Notes: generated by a model not told the origin, from the letters alone. DNA of 64,000 nucleotides from Ramlibacter terrae (GCA_013127575.1 CP053418.1:1240001-1304000), one strand, 5' to 3'. Numbered from the stretch's first letter, positions 40,460 through 50,571 are shown. Program-made: numbers and translations.

Positions 40460-41221
40460 CGGCGGCCGGCGCAGCTACCGCGTGTGGGGCTTCGTGCTGG
40501 TGGCGGCGCTGCTGCTGCTGTGGGAAGCGTCGGCGCGCCTGTGGGTGACCAGTCCCAATTGGCCGCCGGTCTCCCAAGTGGCGGTGTCGGGCATCGAAGG
40601 ATTGCGCAACGGTGAACTGCTGCGCGTGTTCGCCTCCAGCCCGGGACGCATGCTCGCGGGTTTCGCCATCGGCGCCGCGCTGGGCATCGCCGTCGGCCTC
40701 GCCATGGGGCGCTTCCGGCTGGTGAATGCGGCGCTCGACACGCTGGTCGAACTGGTGCGGCCGATTCCCATGCCCGCCATCGTGCCGCCGCTGATCCTGC
40801 TGCTGGGCATCGACTCCACGATGAAGATCACCATCGTCGCTTTCGCCGTCTTCTTTCCGGTGCTGGTGAACACGGTGGCCGGCGTGCGCTCGGTGGACCG
40901 CGTGGCGCTCGACGTCGCGCGGACTTTCCAGTGACGCCGACGCGTGCCTTGCTGCGCGTGGTGGTGCCTGCCAGCATGCCGTACATCATGGTGGGGCTGC
41001 GCACCAGCCTCGCTCTGGCTCTGATCGTCACGGTGGTGGCCGAAATGATCGCCGGCTCCGAAGGCATCGGCTTCCACCTGATGACCATGCAGTACGCCAT
41101 GCGGCCCGGCGAGATGTACTTCGCCATCCTGCTGCTGGCCATGCTCGGGTACCTGCTCAACCTGTGCATGGTGCGCGTCGAGCGGCGCGTGCTGCACTGG
41201 TACCAGCGGGCCGGCACCTGA
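40449..41221 (+). CDS. ABC importer permease 2, nitrate/sulfonate type (frameshifted)
   Basis: About 257 residues. Membrane helices include FVLVAALLLLWEASARLWV and GFAIGAALGIAVGLAMG, with VRPIPMPAIVPPLILLLG and the EAA loop SVDRVALDVARTF. One break at 40931 (CCAGTGACG for CCAGGTGACG). It resembles permease 1 at 37049 but is not identical. With one ATPase and one binding protein available, the two permeases may form a heterodimer. Confidence 0.87.
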
Positions 41222-41247
41222 AGCCTTTCCCCGCAGGAGACATCAAG

Positions 41248-42234
41248 ATGAAAAATGCTTCGACCCGCCGCCAATGGCTGGGGGCATCCGCCGGCGTGCT
41301 CGCCGCGGCGGCGCTGCCCGCCGGGCGCAACGCGCGTGGCCGCAACAGCCGGTGCGCTTCATCGTGCCTTTCGCCGCGGCCGGCGCCATCGACAACATCA
41401 CGCGCGCCGTGGGCGGGCGATGGGCCGCGAGCTCGGGCAGCCGGTGGTGGTGGAGAACCGTGCGGGCGCCGCCGGCAACATCGGCGCCGCGGCCGTGGCG
41501 CGCGCGCAGCCGGATGGCTACACGCTGCTGGTGGGCACGTCGGCCACCCACGGCGCGAACCCATCGCTGTTCGCCAGGCCGGGTTACGACGCGCTGAACG
41601 ACTTCGAGCCGATCGCGTTGTGGGGCATGGTCCCCAACGTGCTGGTGGTGCAGGCGGAGAAGGGCGCGCGCAACGTGGCCGACCTGATCGCGAAGGCGAA
41701 GGCTTCTCCCGGCAAGCTCACCTACGCGTCGGCCGGCACCGGCACCTCGCTGCACCTGGCCGGCGTGATGTTCGAACGCGCGGCTGGCGTGCAACTGACG
41801 CACGTGCCGTACAAGGGCGGCGGCCCGGCTTCGATCGACCTGATGGGCGGCGTGGTCGACATGATGTTCGACACCGTCGCCGTCTGCCTGCCGCTGGTGC
41901 TGGCGGGCAAGGAGCGCGCGCTCGCGGTGGCCGCGGCGGAGCGGCACTTCGCCTTGCCCGACGTGCCGACCTTCGCCGAGCTCGGCTTCAAGGGCGTGGA
42001 GGCCGCGACGTGGGCCGGGCTGTTCGCACCCAAGGGCACGCCCGAACCCGTGCTGGCGGAATTGCGGCGCGCCAGCGACGCGGCGCTGGCCGATGCGGGC
42101 GTGAAGACCACGCTGCGCGGCCTCGGCGTGCAGTCGGTCGCGCGCACCGGCCCCGCCTTCCGCAGCTTCGTGCAGGGCGAGATCCGGCCAACGCGCAACT
42201 GGTGCGCAGCGCCGGCATCGCGCCGGCGGACTGA
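41248..42234 (+). CDS. Bug/TctC-type solute-binding protein (frameshifted)
   Basis: ATG 41248 follows a GGAGA ribosome site. N-terminal TRRQWLGASAGVLAAAALPAG is a Tat-like leader. Bug hallmarks: VRFIVPFAAAGAIDNITRAV, VVVENRAGAAGNIGAAAVA, HVPYKGGGPASIDLMGGVVD and LPDVPTFAELGFKGVEA. Breaks near 41342, 41417 and 42187 (ATCCGGCCAAC for ATCCTGGCCAAC); the repaired frame ends at TGA 42232. Last gene of the importer/amidohydrolase operon, giving that operon a second uptake protein. Confidence 0.86.
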   Translation: MKNASTRRQWLGASAGVLAAAALPAGRNARGRNSRCASSCLSPRPAPSTTSRAPWAGDGPRARAAGGGGEPCGRRRQHRRRGRGARAAGWLHAAGGHVGHPRREPIAVRQAGLRRAERLRADRVVGHGPQRAGGAGGEGRAQRGRPDREGEGFSRQAHLRVGRHRHLAAPGRRDVRTRGWRATDARAVQGRRPGFDRPDGRRGRHDVRHRRRLPAAGAGGQGARARGGRGGAALRLARRADLRRARLQGRGGRDVGRAVRTQGHARTRAGGIAARQRRGAGRCGREDHAARPRRAVGRAHRPRLPQLRAGRDPANAQLVRSAGIAPAD

Positions 42235-42237
42235 GCT

Positions 42238-42777
42238 TCAGCGGTCGGGCATCACCGTTCCGCACTTCCTGCAGGTGCGGAACTCCATCGAGCTGAAGAA
42301 GTTGTCGTAGGCCCGCGAGACCGGGTCGGCGCCGTAATCGGCCACCACGAAGGTTTCTTCGTGCAGGAAGTTGTCGCACGCCGGGCAGTACCAGTGGAAC
42401 CTGTCGATCTCGCCGGGCCGGCGCTTGCGCTCGATCACGAGCTGGAAGGCGTCGGGCCCGAAGCGCGGCGAGTGAGGCACCATCGGCGCCTGGTACAGGC
42501 AATGGCCCTCCGGCACCACCGACACCTGCTCCTTGCCTTCGGGCGTGCGCCAGTGCAGGTGCAGCGGGCCCTTCAGCGAGTACTGCATCTCGAAGCTCGG
42601 GTTCAGGTGGAACTCGCTGCGGTACTCGCGGCCGCGCGCGATGAAGGCGAGGCAATCGTCTTCCTGCCAGAGCGGGTAGGTGCGGCGCTCGTTGGTGCCG
42701 CGCAGGTACGCCATGATCTCTTCCAGGTCGACCTGGGGCATGCGGCCCTGCAGGGTGGCGAACACGGGGAGTTGCAT
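42238..42777 (-). CDS. 3-hydroxyanthranilate 3,4-dioxygenase-like cupin
   Basis: Uninterrupted, 179 residues. Resembles bacterial 3-hydroxyanthranilate dioxygenase: catalytic-iron ligands are plausibly the His of EFHLNPSFE, the Glu that ends it and the His of MVPHSPRFG, with QLVIERKRRPGEIDRFHWYC following. The C-terminal rubredoxin-like iron site has both CxxC pairs (CPAC and CRKC). No kynurenine-pathway genes adjoin; it lies just after an amidase, so another ortho-aminophenol or hydroxylated ring may be the substrate. GGAGA precedes ATG 42777. Confidence 0.83.
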   Translation of the reverse strand: MQLPVFATLQGRMPQVDLEEIMAYLRGTNERRTYPLWQEDDCLAFIARGREYRSEFHLNPSFEMQYSLKGPLHLHWRTPEGKEQVSVVPEGHCLYQAPMVPHSPRFGPDAFQLVIERKRRPGEIDRFHWYCPACDNFLHEETFVVADYGADPVSRAYDNFFSSMEFRTCRKCGTVMPDR

Positions 42778-42803
42778 GGCGGTCTCCTTGGATGCGGATG
42801 GGT

Positions 42804-44253
42804 TCAGGGCGCAAGCGGCGGCGGCACGAAGCCGCGGAAGCCTTGTTCGAGCATGCGCGCGAGCGCGATGCAGGTGAGGTCGGCGTACTTGCGGCCGATG
42901 ATCTGCACGCCGATCGGCAGGCCGTCGCGCGAGAGCGCCGCCGGCGCGACCGTGGCGGGCAGGTACGCGATGCCCGCGAGCCCGGCCCAGAACACCTGTT
43001 CGATCGAAGGCAGCGGCCGGCCGTTGACGGGGACCGTGCGCACATGGCGCGGCATCGAATGGTCGTGGCGGAAGGCGACCGTCGCGGCCGGCGGGCACAG
43101 CAGCACGTCCCATTCGGCGAAGAAGCGCTCCGGGCCTTCTGCATCGCGTAGCGGCGCGCGTTCGCCTGCAGCCAGTCGCGGTGCGTGGCGGCGATGCCGC
43201 GCGCGAACCGCGCGGGATAGCTGTCGTCGCCGGCTTCGAGGGCGGCGCGCTCCTGCTGGAAGCGTTCGTAGTCGGTGGCGGGCATGCGGCCGGAGGTGGT
43301 GGCGCGGATCAGCAGCGTGGCGTCGCGCGAGACGGTCGCGAAGTCGATGTCGGGCCGCGCGTCGAAGGAGACGGTGGCGCCTTCGGCCTGCAGGAAGCGG
43401 GCGGCGGCTTCGACGGCCGCCTGCACTTCGCCGTCCACCTCGGATTCGGCCGCGTCGAGCAGCACGGCGACGCGGAAGTCGCGCGGATGCCGGTGCGGAG
43501 AAGCTGGCAGTTCGAGCTTCCACGCACGCGCTTCGGCGCCGTCGGGGCCGGCGGTGAGCCGCAGTCCCAGTTCGAGGTCGGCGGCGCTGCGCCCCATCGG
43601 CCCGCACACCGAGACGTCGGTGCGCGGCCCCGGCGCCACCCAGTGGCCGGCCGGCGGCACGACGCCCCGGGTTGGCTTGTGGGCGTAGACGCCGCAGAAG
43701 TGCGCGGGGATGCGCAGCGATCCGCCGATGTCGCTGCCGAATTCGAAGCCGGCGAGCCCCGCCGCCAACGCCGCCGCCGACCCGCCCGACGAGCCGCCGC
43801 AAGAGCGTTCCGGGTCCCACGGATTGGCGGTGGTGCCGTACACCTCGTTGAAGCTCTGCCAGTCGGCCAGCATCAGCGGCACGTTGGTCTTGCCGAACAC
43901 GATGGCGCCCGCGGCTTCGAGGCGGCGCACGGCTTCGGCGCTTTCGCCGGGAACGTTGGCCCGGTTGCCCGGCGCGCCCCGGTGGTCGGCAGGCCGGCGA
44001 CGTCGAACGATTCCTTCACCGTCATCGGCAGGCCGTGCAGCGGACCGGCGACCTCGCCGCGGTCGAGGGCGGCATCGGCCGCGTCGGCGGCGGCGCGCGC
44101 GCGTTCGAAGTCGCGCACCACCACCGCGTTGATCTTTCCGTCCAGCGCGGCGACGCGGCCGAGGTACATCTCGAGCAGCTCGCGGCTGCCGTGGCGCCGC
44201 GCGCGCAGGCCCTCGGCGAGCGCGGTGGCGGATGCGTAGGCCAGTGCGGTCAT
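42804..44253 (-). CDS. Amidase-signature family hydrolase (frameshifted)
   Basis: About 484 residues. The Ser-cisSer-Lys triad is intact: Lys in LPMTVKESFDVAG, and the two serines in RSCGGSSGGSAAALAAG and GSDIGGSLRIPAHFCG. Breaks at about 43988 (ACCGGGGCG for ACCTGGGGCG) and 43140 (GCCCGGAGCG for GCCCTGGAGCG). It hydrolyses an amide to an acid and ammonia or an amine. It is cotranscribed with the dioxygenase-like gene 26 bp downstream and divergent from an alpha/beta hydrolase. Confidence 0.88.
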
Positions 44254-44269
44254 GCAGGCATTCTGGAGG

Positions 44270-44281
44270 TAAATCGATTAT
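44270..44281. promoter_or_regulatory. AATCGATT operator-like site, copy 2
   Basis: TAAATCGATTAT, palindrome AATCGATT at 44272-44279, in the 59-bp gap between the divergent amidase and alpha/beta hydrolase genes. Read on the other strand it matches the site at 35089 over ATAATCGATT. Confidence 0.45.
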
Positions 44282-44312
44282 CGTGGAAGGATCGATCCGC
44301 ACCTGAAACGAC

Positions 44313-45277
44313 ATGCCGCATCCCGATACCGACAACTGGCGTTCCGTCATCACCGGCAAGAAGGGCACGTACCAGCCGCTGGGCTCTGTCGCCGAACTGA
44401 CGCAGCGCCGCACGGGCGGCGGCGGCCTGTACGCGCACCTCAACGTCGACCTGCCCGAACTGGCGCAGTGGCACAAGAGGGTGGTGATGCGGCCGGACGG
44501 GCGCAGCACGCCGACGGCGGAGATCTACGTGCCGCACGGCGAAGGCCCGTTCCCGGTGCTGGTCCACATTCACGGCGGCGCGTTCTTCACCGGCTCGGCC
44601 GAGGGCGAGCGCAAGCTGGCGATGCGCTTCGCGGCCGCCGGCTTCGTGGTGGTGAACATCGACTACGCGCTCTCGCCGGAGCAGCCTTTCCCCAGGCATT
44701 GGAAGACTGCGTGTATGCCGCGCGCTGGACCTGCTGCACGCCGCCGAATACAACGGCGACCCCGAGCGCATCGCCATCGGCGGCGGCTCGGCCGGCGGCA
44801 ATCTCTCCGCCTGCACGGTGCTGGCGCTGCACGGGTCCGACGAAGGCCCGGACGGCGGCGACCTCGCGGGCGTGCCGGTGAAGTTCTCCGGCGCGGTGCT
44901 CGACTACGCGCTGCTCGACATGCCGCTGTGGGTGTTCGAGCCGCAGTACTGGGCGGGCGAGTCCGAGATCTACGGCCTCGTACCTCGGCCCCAACTTCAC
45001 CGCGCGCATGCGCCATCCGCTGGTGAGCCCGGTGCACAGCCCGCACCTGGCGAAGATGCCGCCCGTGTACCTGTGCTGCGGCGACCAGGACGCGCTGCTG
45101 CCGCACACCTTCTCGATGGCCCAGGCGCTGGCGCGCGTGGGCGTGCCCGTCACCGTGTCGGTGGTGCAGGGCGCCGACCACGAGTTCCTGAAGGTGCCGG
45201 GCGTGGTGGAAGGATCCGCCGCGGAGCACGCGCGGATCGCCGGCTGGCTGCACCGGCAGATGCCGCCGGCCCGTTGA
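44313..45277 (+). CDS. HSL-family alpha/beta hydrolase (frameshifted)
   Basis: About 322 residues. Hormone-sensitive-lipase type: oxyanion motif VHIHGGAFFTGS, nucleophile IGGGSAGGNLSA, acid residue in CCGDQDALLP and His in GADHEFLKVPG. Breaks near 44696, 44722 and 44985. It hydrolyses an ester or related bond of a small molecule. Divergent from the amidase across a shared AATCGATT site, so both are probably co-regulated parts of one catabolic route. Confidence 0.85.
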
Positions 45278-45341
45278 TCGCCCACGGGCGATGTCATCAT
45301 CGGGGCCTCCCCGATTTCACTGCAAGCAGTACGACACCACC

Positions 45342-45938
45342 ATGCCCCACCTCCAGCCCGTTCCCCTTTCCGACGTCGCCGAAGACGACATCCGCGAACG
45401 CTTCGAGCACTACCGCAAGACGCGCGGCTTCACGCCCAACAGCATCATGACGATGGTGCGCCGGCCGAACATCGTGCGCGCGTTCATGGCCCTGAACCAG
45501 GCCGTGCTGTACGAAGGCACCGTGCCGACGGAAACCAAGATGCTGGTCAGCCTGGCGAGCAGCTATGCCTCGGGCTGCCTGTACTGCCAGTCGCACATGG
45601 CGAACCTCTCCAGCATCTACCAGGCTTCGGACGAGAAGATCGCCGCGCTGTGGAACTTCGAGGAGAGCGCGTTGTTCTCGCCGGCGGAGCGCGCGGCGAT
45701 CCGCCTGGCGCTGAAGGCCGGCGCGCAGCCGAACGAGGCGTCGCAGGAAGACTTCGACGCGCTGAAGCAGCACTACGACGACGGCGAGATCGTGGAGATC
45801 GTCGCGTCGATCGCGCTGTTCGGCTACCTCAATCGCTGGAACGACACCATGGCCACCACCCTCGAGCCGCTCGCGGTGCAGGTGGCCGAACGCGCGATCG
45901 GGCCCGTGGGCTGGGAAGCGGGCAAGCACGGCGGCTGA
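45342..45938 (+). CDS. AhpD/carboxymuconolactone-decarboxylase family protein
   Basis: Uninterrupted, 198 residues. The AhpD redox motif is intact: SSYASGCLYCQSHMANLSS, with CxxC and the following His. N-terminal half NSIMTMVRRPNIVRAFMALN and C-terminal EIVEIVASIALFGYLNRWND fit the CMD fold. These proteins are peroxidase-linked thiol enzymes or gamma-carboxymuconolactone decarboxylases; the CxxC favours the former. It follows the alpha/beta hydrolase by 64 bp on the same strand. Confidence 0.85.
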   Translation: MPHLQPVPLSDVAEDDIRERFEHYRKTRGFTPNSIMTMVRRPNIVRAFMALNQAVLYEGTVPTETKMLVSLASSYASGCLYCQSHMANLSSIYQASDEKIAALWNFEESALFSPAERAAIRLALKAGAQPNEASQEDFDALKQHYDDGEIVEIVASIALFGYLNRWNDTMATTLEPLAVQVAERAIGPVGWEAGKHGG

Positions 45939-45953
45939 CCCGCGCAAGCGGCG

Positions 45954-46921
45954 CTACTGCTGCGGAACGTTCGCCACCTTCACCAGGTCCGCCACCAGCT
46001 TCTGGTCGGCCGCGAGTTTCGCGCGGAAGGCGTCGCCGGCGGGGAAGGCGGGCGTGATGCCCGATTGCATCAGCTTCTCGGCGACCTCCGGTTGCGCGAC
46101 CGCCGTTTGCAGCGTGGCGGTGAGGCGGTCGGTCACTTCCTTCGGCGTGCCGGCAGGCGCGAAGACGCCGAGCCAGGCAGGGAAGTCCAGTCCGGGGAAG
46201 CCGGCCTCGATGCCGGTGGGCACGCCCGGCAGCAGCGGCGTGCGCGCCGGCGTCAGCACGGCCAGCGCCTTGAGCTTGCCCGCGCGCACCTGCGGCGCCG
46301 CGTTGGAGATCGAATCGAACATCACCTGCACTGGCCGCCCAGCAGGTCGGTGGATGCGGGCACGGCGCCCTTGTACGGCACGTGCAGCAGTTGCGTCCCG
46401 GTCTTGTGCGAGAACAGTTCGCCCGAGAGGTGCAGGATGGTGCCGGGACCGGAGGACGCGTAGCTCACCTTGCCCGGATTGGCCTTCACGTACTGCACGA
46501 ATTCGGCCAGCGTGTTCGCCGGCACCGACGGGTGCACGACGATCACCGTCGGGCCGTAGCCGATCATGCCGATCGGCGCGAAGTCCCTGGTGGCGTCGTA
46601 CGGCAGTTGCCGGCGCAGCGCCGGCGCGATGACGTGCGTGGACGACGAGGTCACCAGCAGCGTGTAGCCATCGGGCGTGGCGCGCGCCACTTCGGCTGCG
46701 CCGATGGTGCCGCCGGCGCCGGCCTTGTAGTCGACGATCACCGACTGCTTCAGCCCGCCTTCGAGCGCCTGCGCGACGCTGCGCGAGACGACGTCCACCG
46801 GCGAGCCGGGCGGGAACGGGTTGATGATCTTGATGGTGCGCGTGGGCCAGGCCTGCGCGCGGGCGGCGAGCGGTGCGAGGCCCGGGGCGAGCAGGGCGGC
46901 GGTGGCGGAACGGCGGTGCAT
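45954..46921 (-). CDS. Bug/TctC-type solute-binding protein (frameshifted)
   Basis: ATG 46921 has GGAGACAAC upstream. Leader HRRSATAALLAPGLAPLAARAQ, then WPTRTIKIINPFPPGSPVDVVS, HVPYKGAVPASTDLLGG and LLPGVPTGIEAGFPG. One break near 46333 (on this strand CCAGTGCAGG for CCAGGTGCAGG). Last gene of the five-gene minus-strand operon with IclR, a HIBADH-like dehydrogenase, an SDR and the M29/NicX-like protein; it presumably recruits that pathway's substrate. Confidence 0.88.
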
Positions 46922-46951
46922 GGCTGTTGTCTCCTTGGATTGTTTCAAAGG

Positions 46952-47947
46952 TCAGTCGTCGAGCAGGATGCGGCCGCCGCGCGTGAGCACTGGCCGTCCA
47001 CGGAAATCTCGGGGTGGCGGATCACGCCTTCCAGCCGCAGCTTGGCGTGGCAGGTGCCGCCCAGCACCATGGTGTCGCCCACGCCGATGTGCGAGGTGGC
47101 GTACATCTTCTTGTCGGTGCGCATGGAGCCGGTGGGCGTGACATTCTTGTTCAGGCCGATCGACACTTCGGCCGGGCAGTTGTAGCTGGCGGGGTCGTTG
47201 GCTTGTTCGAGGATGCGGCGCCACGCCTGGCCTGGTGGCCGCCTTCGATGTCGGTCACCATCCCCTTCTTGATGGTCAGGATGATCGGCTCCTTCAGCGC
47301 GCCGACCGAGTGCGCGGTGAGGTCGAACACGACGCGGCCTTCGCCCGTGCCTTCGACCGGGCACACGTGCGCTTCGCCATCGGGGAAGGCGCAGCCGCCG
47401 CCCTTGCCGGGATGCAGCGCCAGCGGCATGCCCGCGATCGAGCGGCCGGGGCGGCCCACGATGCTGGCGGTAAGGTCGGTGCCGTTGGGGCAGGTCACGC
47501 GCACTGGCTGCCTTCGGTGTAGACCTTGGCGATCTTCAGGCCGAGGCGGTTCATCGCCTCGTAGTCGGCCCACGCCGGGCCGCCGGGGGCGAGCATCGCG
47601 ACGGTGAGTTCTTCCATCAGGATGAACTTCTTGTTGGCCTCGACCAGGTCGTCGGTGATGCGCGCATGCGCCATCGCGGTGCTGGTGAGGTACACGACGA
47701 GGTCGACCTCGGGGTCGAGCGCCGCATGCACGACCGGGCTGGCCGGGTTGGCCGCATGGTGCGCGCGCGGCGTCATCACCGTGACCACCGGCTCCATGTC
47801 GAGGCAGTTCGCCGCGGTGGCCAGGCCCTGCCACAGCAGCGGATCCATGCCGGTGTCGGTGATGATGAGGATCTTGTCGCCGGCCTTGGCGTTGAGCTTC
47901 AGGGGCGTCTGGAACACCCGCGCGAGTTCGATGAGTTTCTGGGACAT
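46952..47947 (-). CDS. M29 aminopeptidase/NicX-like metalloprotein (frameshifted)
   Basis: About 332 residues. The order of features fits the M29-like family that includes 2,5-dihydroxypyridine 5,6-dioxygenase (NicX): KILIITDTGMDPLLW, VDLVVYLTSTAMAHARITDD, GRVVFDLTAHSVGALKEP, IILTIKKGMVTDIEGG, DPASYNCPAEVSIGLN, SHIGVGDTMVLGGTCH and ISVDGQVLTRGGRILLDD. The His, Glu and Asp residues in these segments are candidate metal ligands. Breaks near 47505, 47228 and 46990 (each a base lost at or beside CCAGG). Peptidase and ring-cleaving roles cannot be separated by eye; the catabolic operon favours the latter. Confidence 0.7.
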
Positions 47948-47963
47948 GGCAGTGGTTCGCTGG

Positions 47964-48782
47964 TCAGGAGGAGGGAGTGGCGGCCGCATGGTCGCGCGTG
48001 CTGTCGTATTCGTCGCGCGGGCCGGTGGCGCCCACGTGCAGGCCGCTGTCGATGATCACGTGCGTGCCGGTGCAGGCGCTGGACATCGGCGAGCAGAAGA
48101 ACAGGATCGGCGCGGCCACTTCCTCGGGCTGTACCCAGCGGCCCAGCGGCAGTTCGCGCGGCACGCGTTCCAGCGTCTCGACGCTGATCTTGGCCTTCAT
48201 CTGGGGCGTGAGCACGGGGCCGGGCAGCACCGCATTGACGCGGATGTTGTCGCGCCCGAGTTCGTAGGCGGCGTGGCGCGTGAGGCCGAGCACGCCGGCC
48301 TTGGCCGCCGTGTAGCTGACGCCGTTGTTCATCGACATGCGCAGGCCCGCGAGCGAGCCCACGGTGACGATCGCGCCGCCGCCGCGTCGGCGCAGCGCAG
48401 GGGCGCCGGCCTTGATCGCGTTGAAGGGGCCGGTGAGGTTCAGGTCGATCACCGCGTGCCAGTCTTCCGTGCTCAGCGTGGAGAGGGTCTGCCGCGTGCC
48501 GCCACCGGCGACGCTGACGACGAAGTCGAGGCCGCCGAGTTCGCGTTCCGTGCGTTCCACCGCGGCCGCGAACGCTTCGAGTTCGCGCACGTCCATCGTG
48601 CCGGCGATCGCCTTCGCGCCTTCCGCGCGCAGCGCCGCGGCGACGCGCTCGGCGCCATCGCCATCGCGGTCGAACAAGGCGACGGCCACGCCTTGCTGCG
48701 CGAACAGCCGCGCGGTGGCCGATCCGATGCCGCCGGCGCCGCCGGTGACGAGGGCGGTCTTGCCCCGGAGTCCGTAGTTCAT
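47964..48782 (-). CDS. Short-chain dehydrogenase/reductase
   Basis: Uninterrupted, 272 residues. Classical SDR: TGGAGGIGSATARL, SVAGGG (the NNAG position), catalytic Ser in VTVGSLAGL and YTAAK, then the VNAVLPGPVLTPQ loop. A C-terminal extension rich in charged residues follows. It should oxidise or reduce a hydroxyl/keto pair with NAD(P). The ATG overlaps the stop of the HIBADH-like gene (ATGA), so they are translated together. Confidence 0.9.
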   Translation of the reverse strand: MNYGLRGKTALVTGGAGGIGSATARLFAQQGVAVALFDRDGDGAERVAAALRAEGAKAIAGTMDVRELEAFAAAVERTERELGGLDFVVSVAGGGTRQTLSTLSTEDWHAVIDLNLTGPFNAIKAGAPALRRRGGGAIVTVGSLAGLRMSMNNGVSYTAAKAGVLGLTRHAAYELGRDNIRVNAVLPGPVLTPQMKAKISVETLERVPRELPLGRWVQPEEVAAPILFFCSPMSSACTGTHVIIDSGLHVGATGPRDEYDSTRDHAAATPSS

Positions 48783-49694
48783 GGTGGGTTGTCCGAGGAA
48801 GTGGGGGATGGCGCGCGCCAGCGCACCTGCACGCCGGCGTCGTCTTCGTAGGGGCGGATCAGTTCGCTGTAGTCGGCTTCGCCGCCGACGCGCGCGACGG
48901 ACCGGGACCAGCCGGCGAACGCAGCCTGCGCCATGCCGGCGGGAAGGCCGCGCGCCGCGGCTTCGTCTATGAACAGCGAGAGGTCCTTGAGCATCAGGCC
49001 TACCGGCCCGCCGTAGTCGAAGGTGCCGGGCAGGATCGCCTTGGGAAACTTGTCGAGCGTGCCGGCGTTGCGGCCCGAGCCCGCATTGATCGCGTCGACC
49101 AGCGTGCCCGCATCCAGCCCCGCCTGCACGCCGAGCACCACGGCCTCGCAGGACGCGACCATCGCCGCCGCCGAGATCGCGTTGTTCACCAGCTTGCAGA
49201 CTGGGCCAGGCCCGGCTCGGCGCCGACATCGAAGCGCTTGCCTGCGAGCGCCTGCAGCTGGGGACGCGCGGCGGCCAGCGCTTCGGCCGCACCGGCGTGC
49301 ATCACCGACAGCGTGCCGGCCTCCGCGCCCCGGGTCCGCCGCTGACGGGCGCATCGACGACCGCGATGCCGCGCTGCCCGAGCAGGCCGGCCATCTCGCG
49401 CACCGACGCGGGACCGACGGTGGAAGTCTCCACCACCACGCGCACCGCGCTGCCCGCGGCGAGCGCGTGCGCCACTTGGCGCGCGGCTTCCACCGAGGGC
49501 AGGCAGAGGAAGACGACCTGCGCCCGGTCCGCCACCTCGCGCGCACTCGTGCACACGTCGGCGCCCAGCGCCGCGAAAGGAGCACAGGCGGCGGTCGACA
49601 GGTCGTGGACCGCCAGCGGAAAGCCGGCGGCGGCCAGCCGGCGCGCCAGCGCGCCGCCCATGTGCCCGAGTCCGATGAAGCCGGTGGTCTGCAT
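48779..49694 (-). CDS. 3-hydroxyisobutyrate-dehydrogenase-family protein (frameshifted)
   Basis: About 306 residues. NAD(P)-binding GFIGLGHMGGALARRLAAAG, then VDAPVSGGP in the substrate site and the catalytic Lys in CKLVNNAISAAAMVASCEAV. The C-terminal domain has LMLKDLSLFIDEA. Breaks near 49331 and 49203 (CCAGTC for CCAGGTC). It oxidises a beta-hydroxy acid to the semialdehyde or a relative. Second gene of the minus-strand operon after IclR. Confidence 0.86.
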
Positions 49695-49755
49695 GGCCGC
49701 AGGTTAGCGGCGCGACGGGCCGGCGGGAACCCATCGGCGTCCACATCGTGGAACG

Positions 49756-50571
49756 TCAGGCGGTGGCGGGGCTTTCCGCCTGCAGCCGCGCTTCGATCTC
49801 CGCCTTGCTGGCGCGCAGCAGGTCCGCGAGCATGCCGATGCGGTGTTCGATGCGGAAGCGCAGGGCGCAGATCGACAGCCCCATGATGGGGGTGCCGTAC
49901 ACGTTCTGCACCGCGATCCCGATCGACATGATCTCGGGCGCCTCGCCGGGTGCGTTGACCGCGTAGCCGTGTTCGCGCGCGAGCGCGACGGCGGACTTGA
50001 GCGCGCCGGCATCGGGTTCGCCCGCGGCGCGCAGCCGCGCCGCGTTCGCGTCGAGGATCCTTTCCGCAACGTCCGGAGCCATGGCCGCCAGCATCGCCAG
50101 GCTGCCGGCGCCGCTGCCCATCGGGCGGCGGCGGCCGACTTCGAGCATCAGCGCCTTGACGGGATAGCTTCCCTCGCGACGGTCGAGGCAGACGCCATCG
50201 AGGCCGCTGCCGATGATCGCGAAGGCCGTGTCGCCGCTGCCTTCCGCCACCGCGGCGAGCGCGTCGCTGCTCAGCCCGTACAGCTCCAGCGGCGGGCGGG
50301 CCACCAGCCCGAGCTCGAAGACCAGCGGGCCGAGGACGTAGCTGCGGGTGGCGGGGTTCTGCTGCACCAGCCCTTCGCCGACCAGCCGGCGCAGGATGCG
50401 GTGCGCGGTGGGGCGCTCCAGTTCGAGGGCCCGCGCGAGGTCGGCGAGGCCGGCTTCCCGACGCGGACTGCCGGCGATCGCGCGCAGCAGCGCGGCGGCG
50501 CGCGCCACCGCCTGCGTGCCGGCCACGCCGCTGGCGGCGCGCTGGGGAGAAACCTTGTTGAGTGCGTCCAT
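49756..50571 (-). CDS. IclR-family transcriptional regulator
   Basis: Uninterrupted, 271 residues. Winged helix: AVARAAALLRAIAGSPRR and PTAHRILRRLVGEGLVQQ. The effector domain shows EGSYPVKALMLEVGRRRPMG, GSGAGSLAMLAAM and APEIMSIGIAVQ. First gene of the minus-strand operon to 45954; autoregulation and control of that operon are likely. It is divergent from an alpha/beta hydrolase, which may also be a target. Confidence 0.92.
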   Translation of the reverse strand: MDALNKVSPQRAASGVAGTQAVARAAALLRAIAGSPRREAGLADLARALELERPTAHRILRRLVGEGLVQQNPATRSYVLGPLVFELGLVARPPLELYGLSSDALAAVAEGSGDTAFAIIGSGLDGVCLDRREGSYPVKALMLEVGRRRPMGSGAGSLAMLAAMAPDVAERILDANAARLRAAGEPDAGALKSAVALAREHGYAVNAPGEAPEIMSIGIAVQNVYGTPIMGLSICALRFRIEHRIGMLADLLRASKAEIEARLQAESPATA

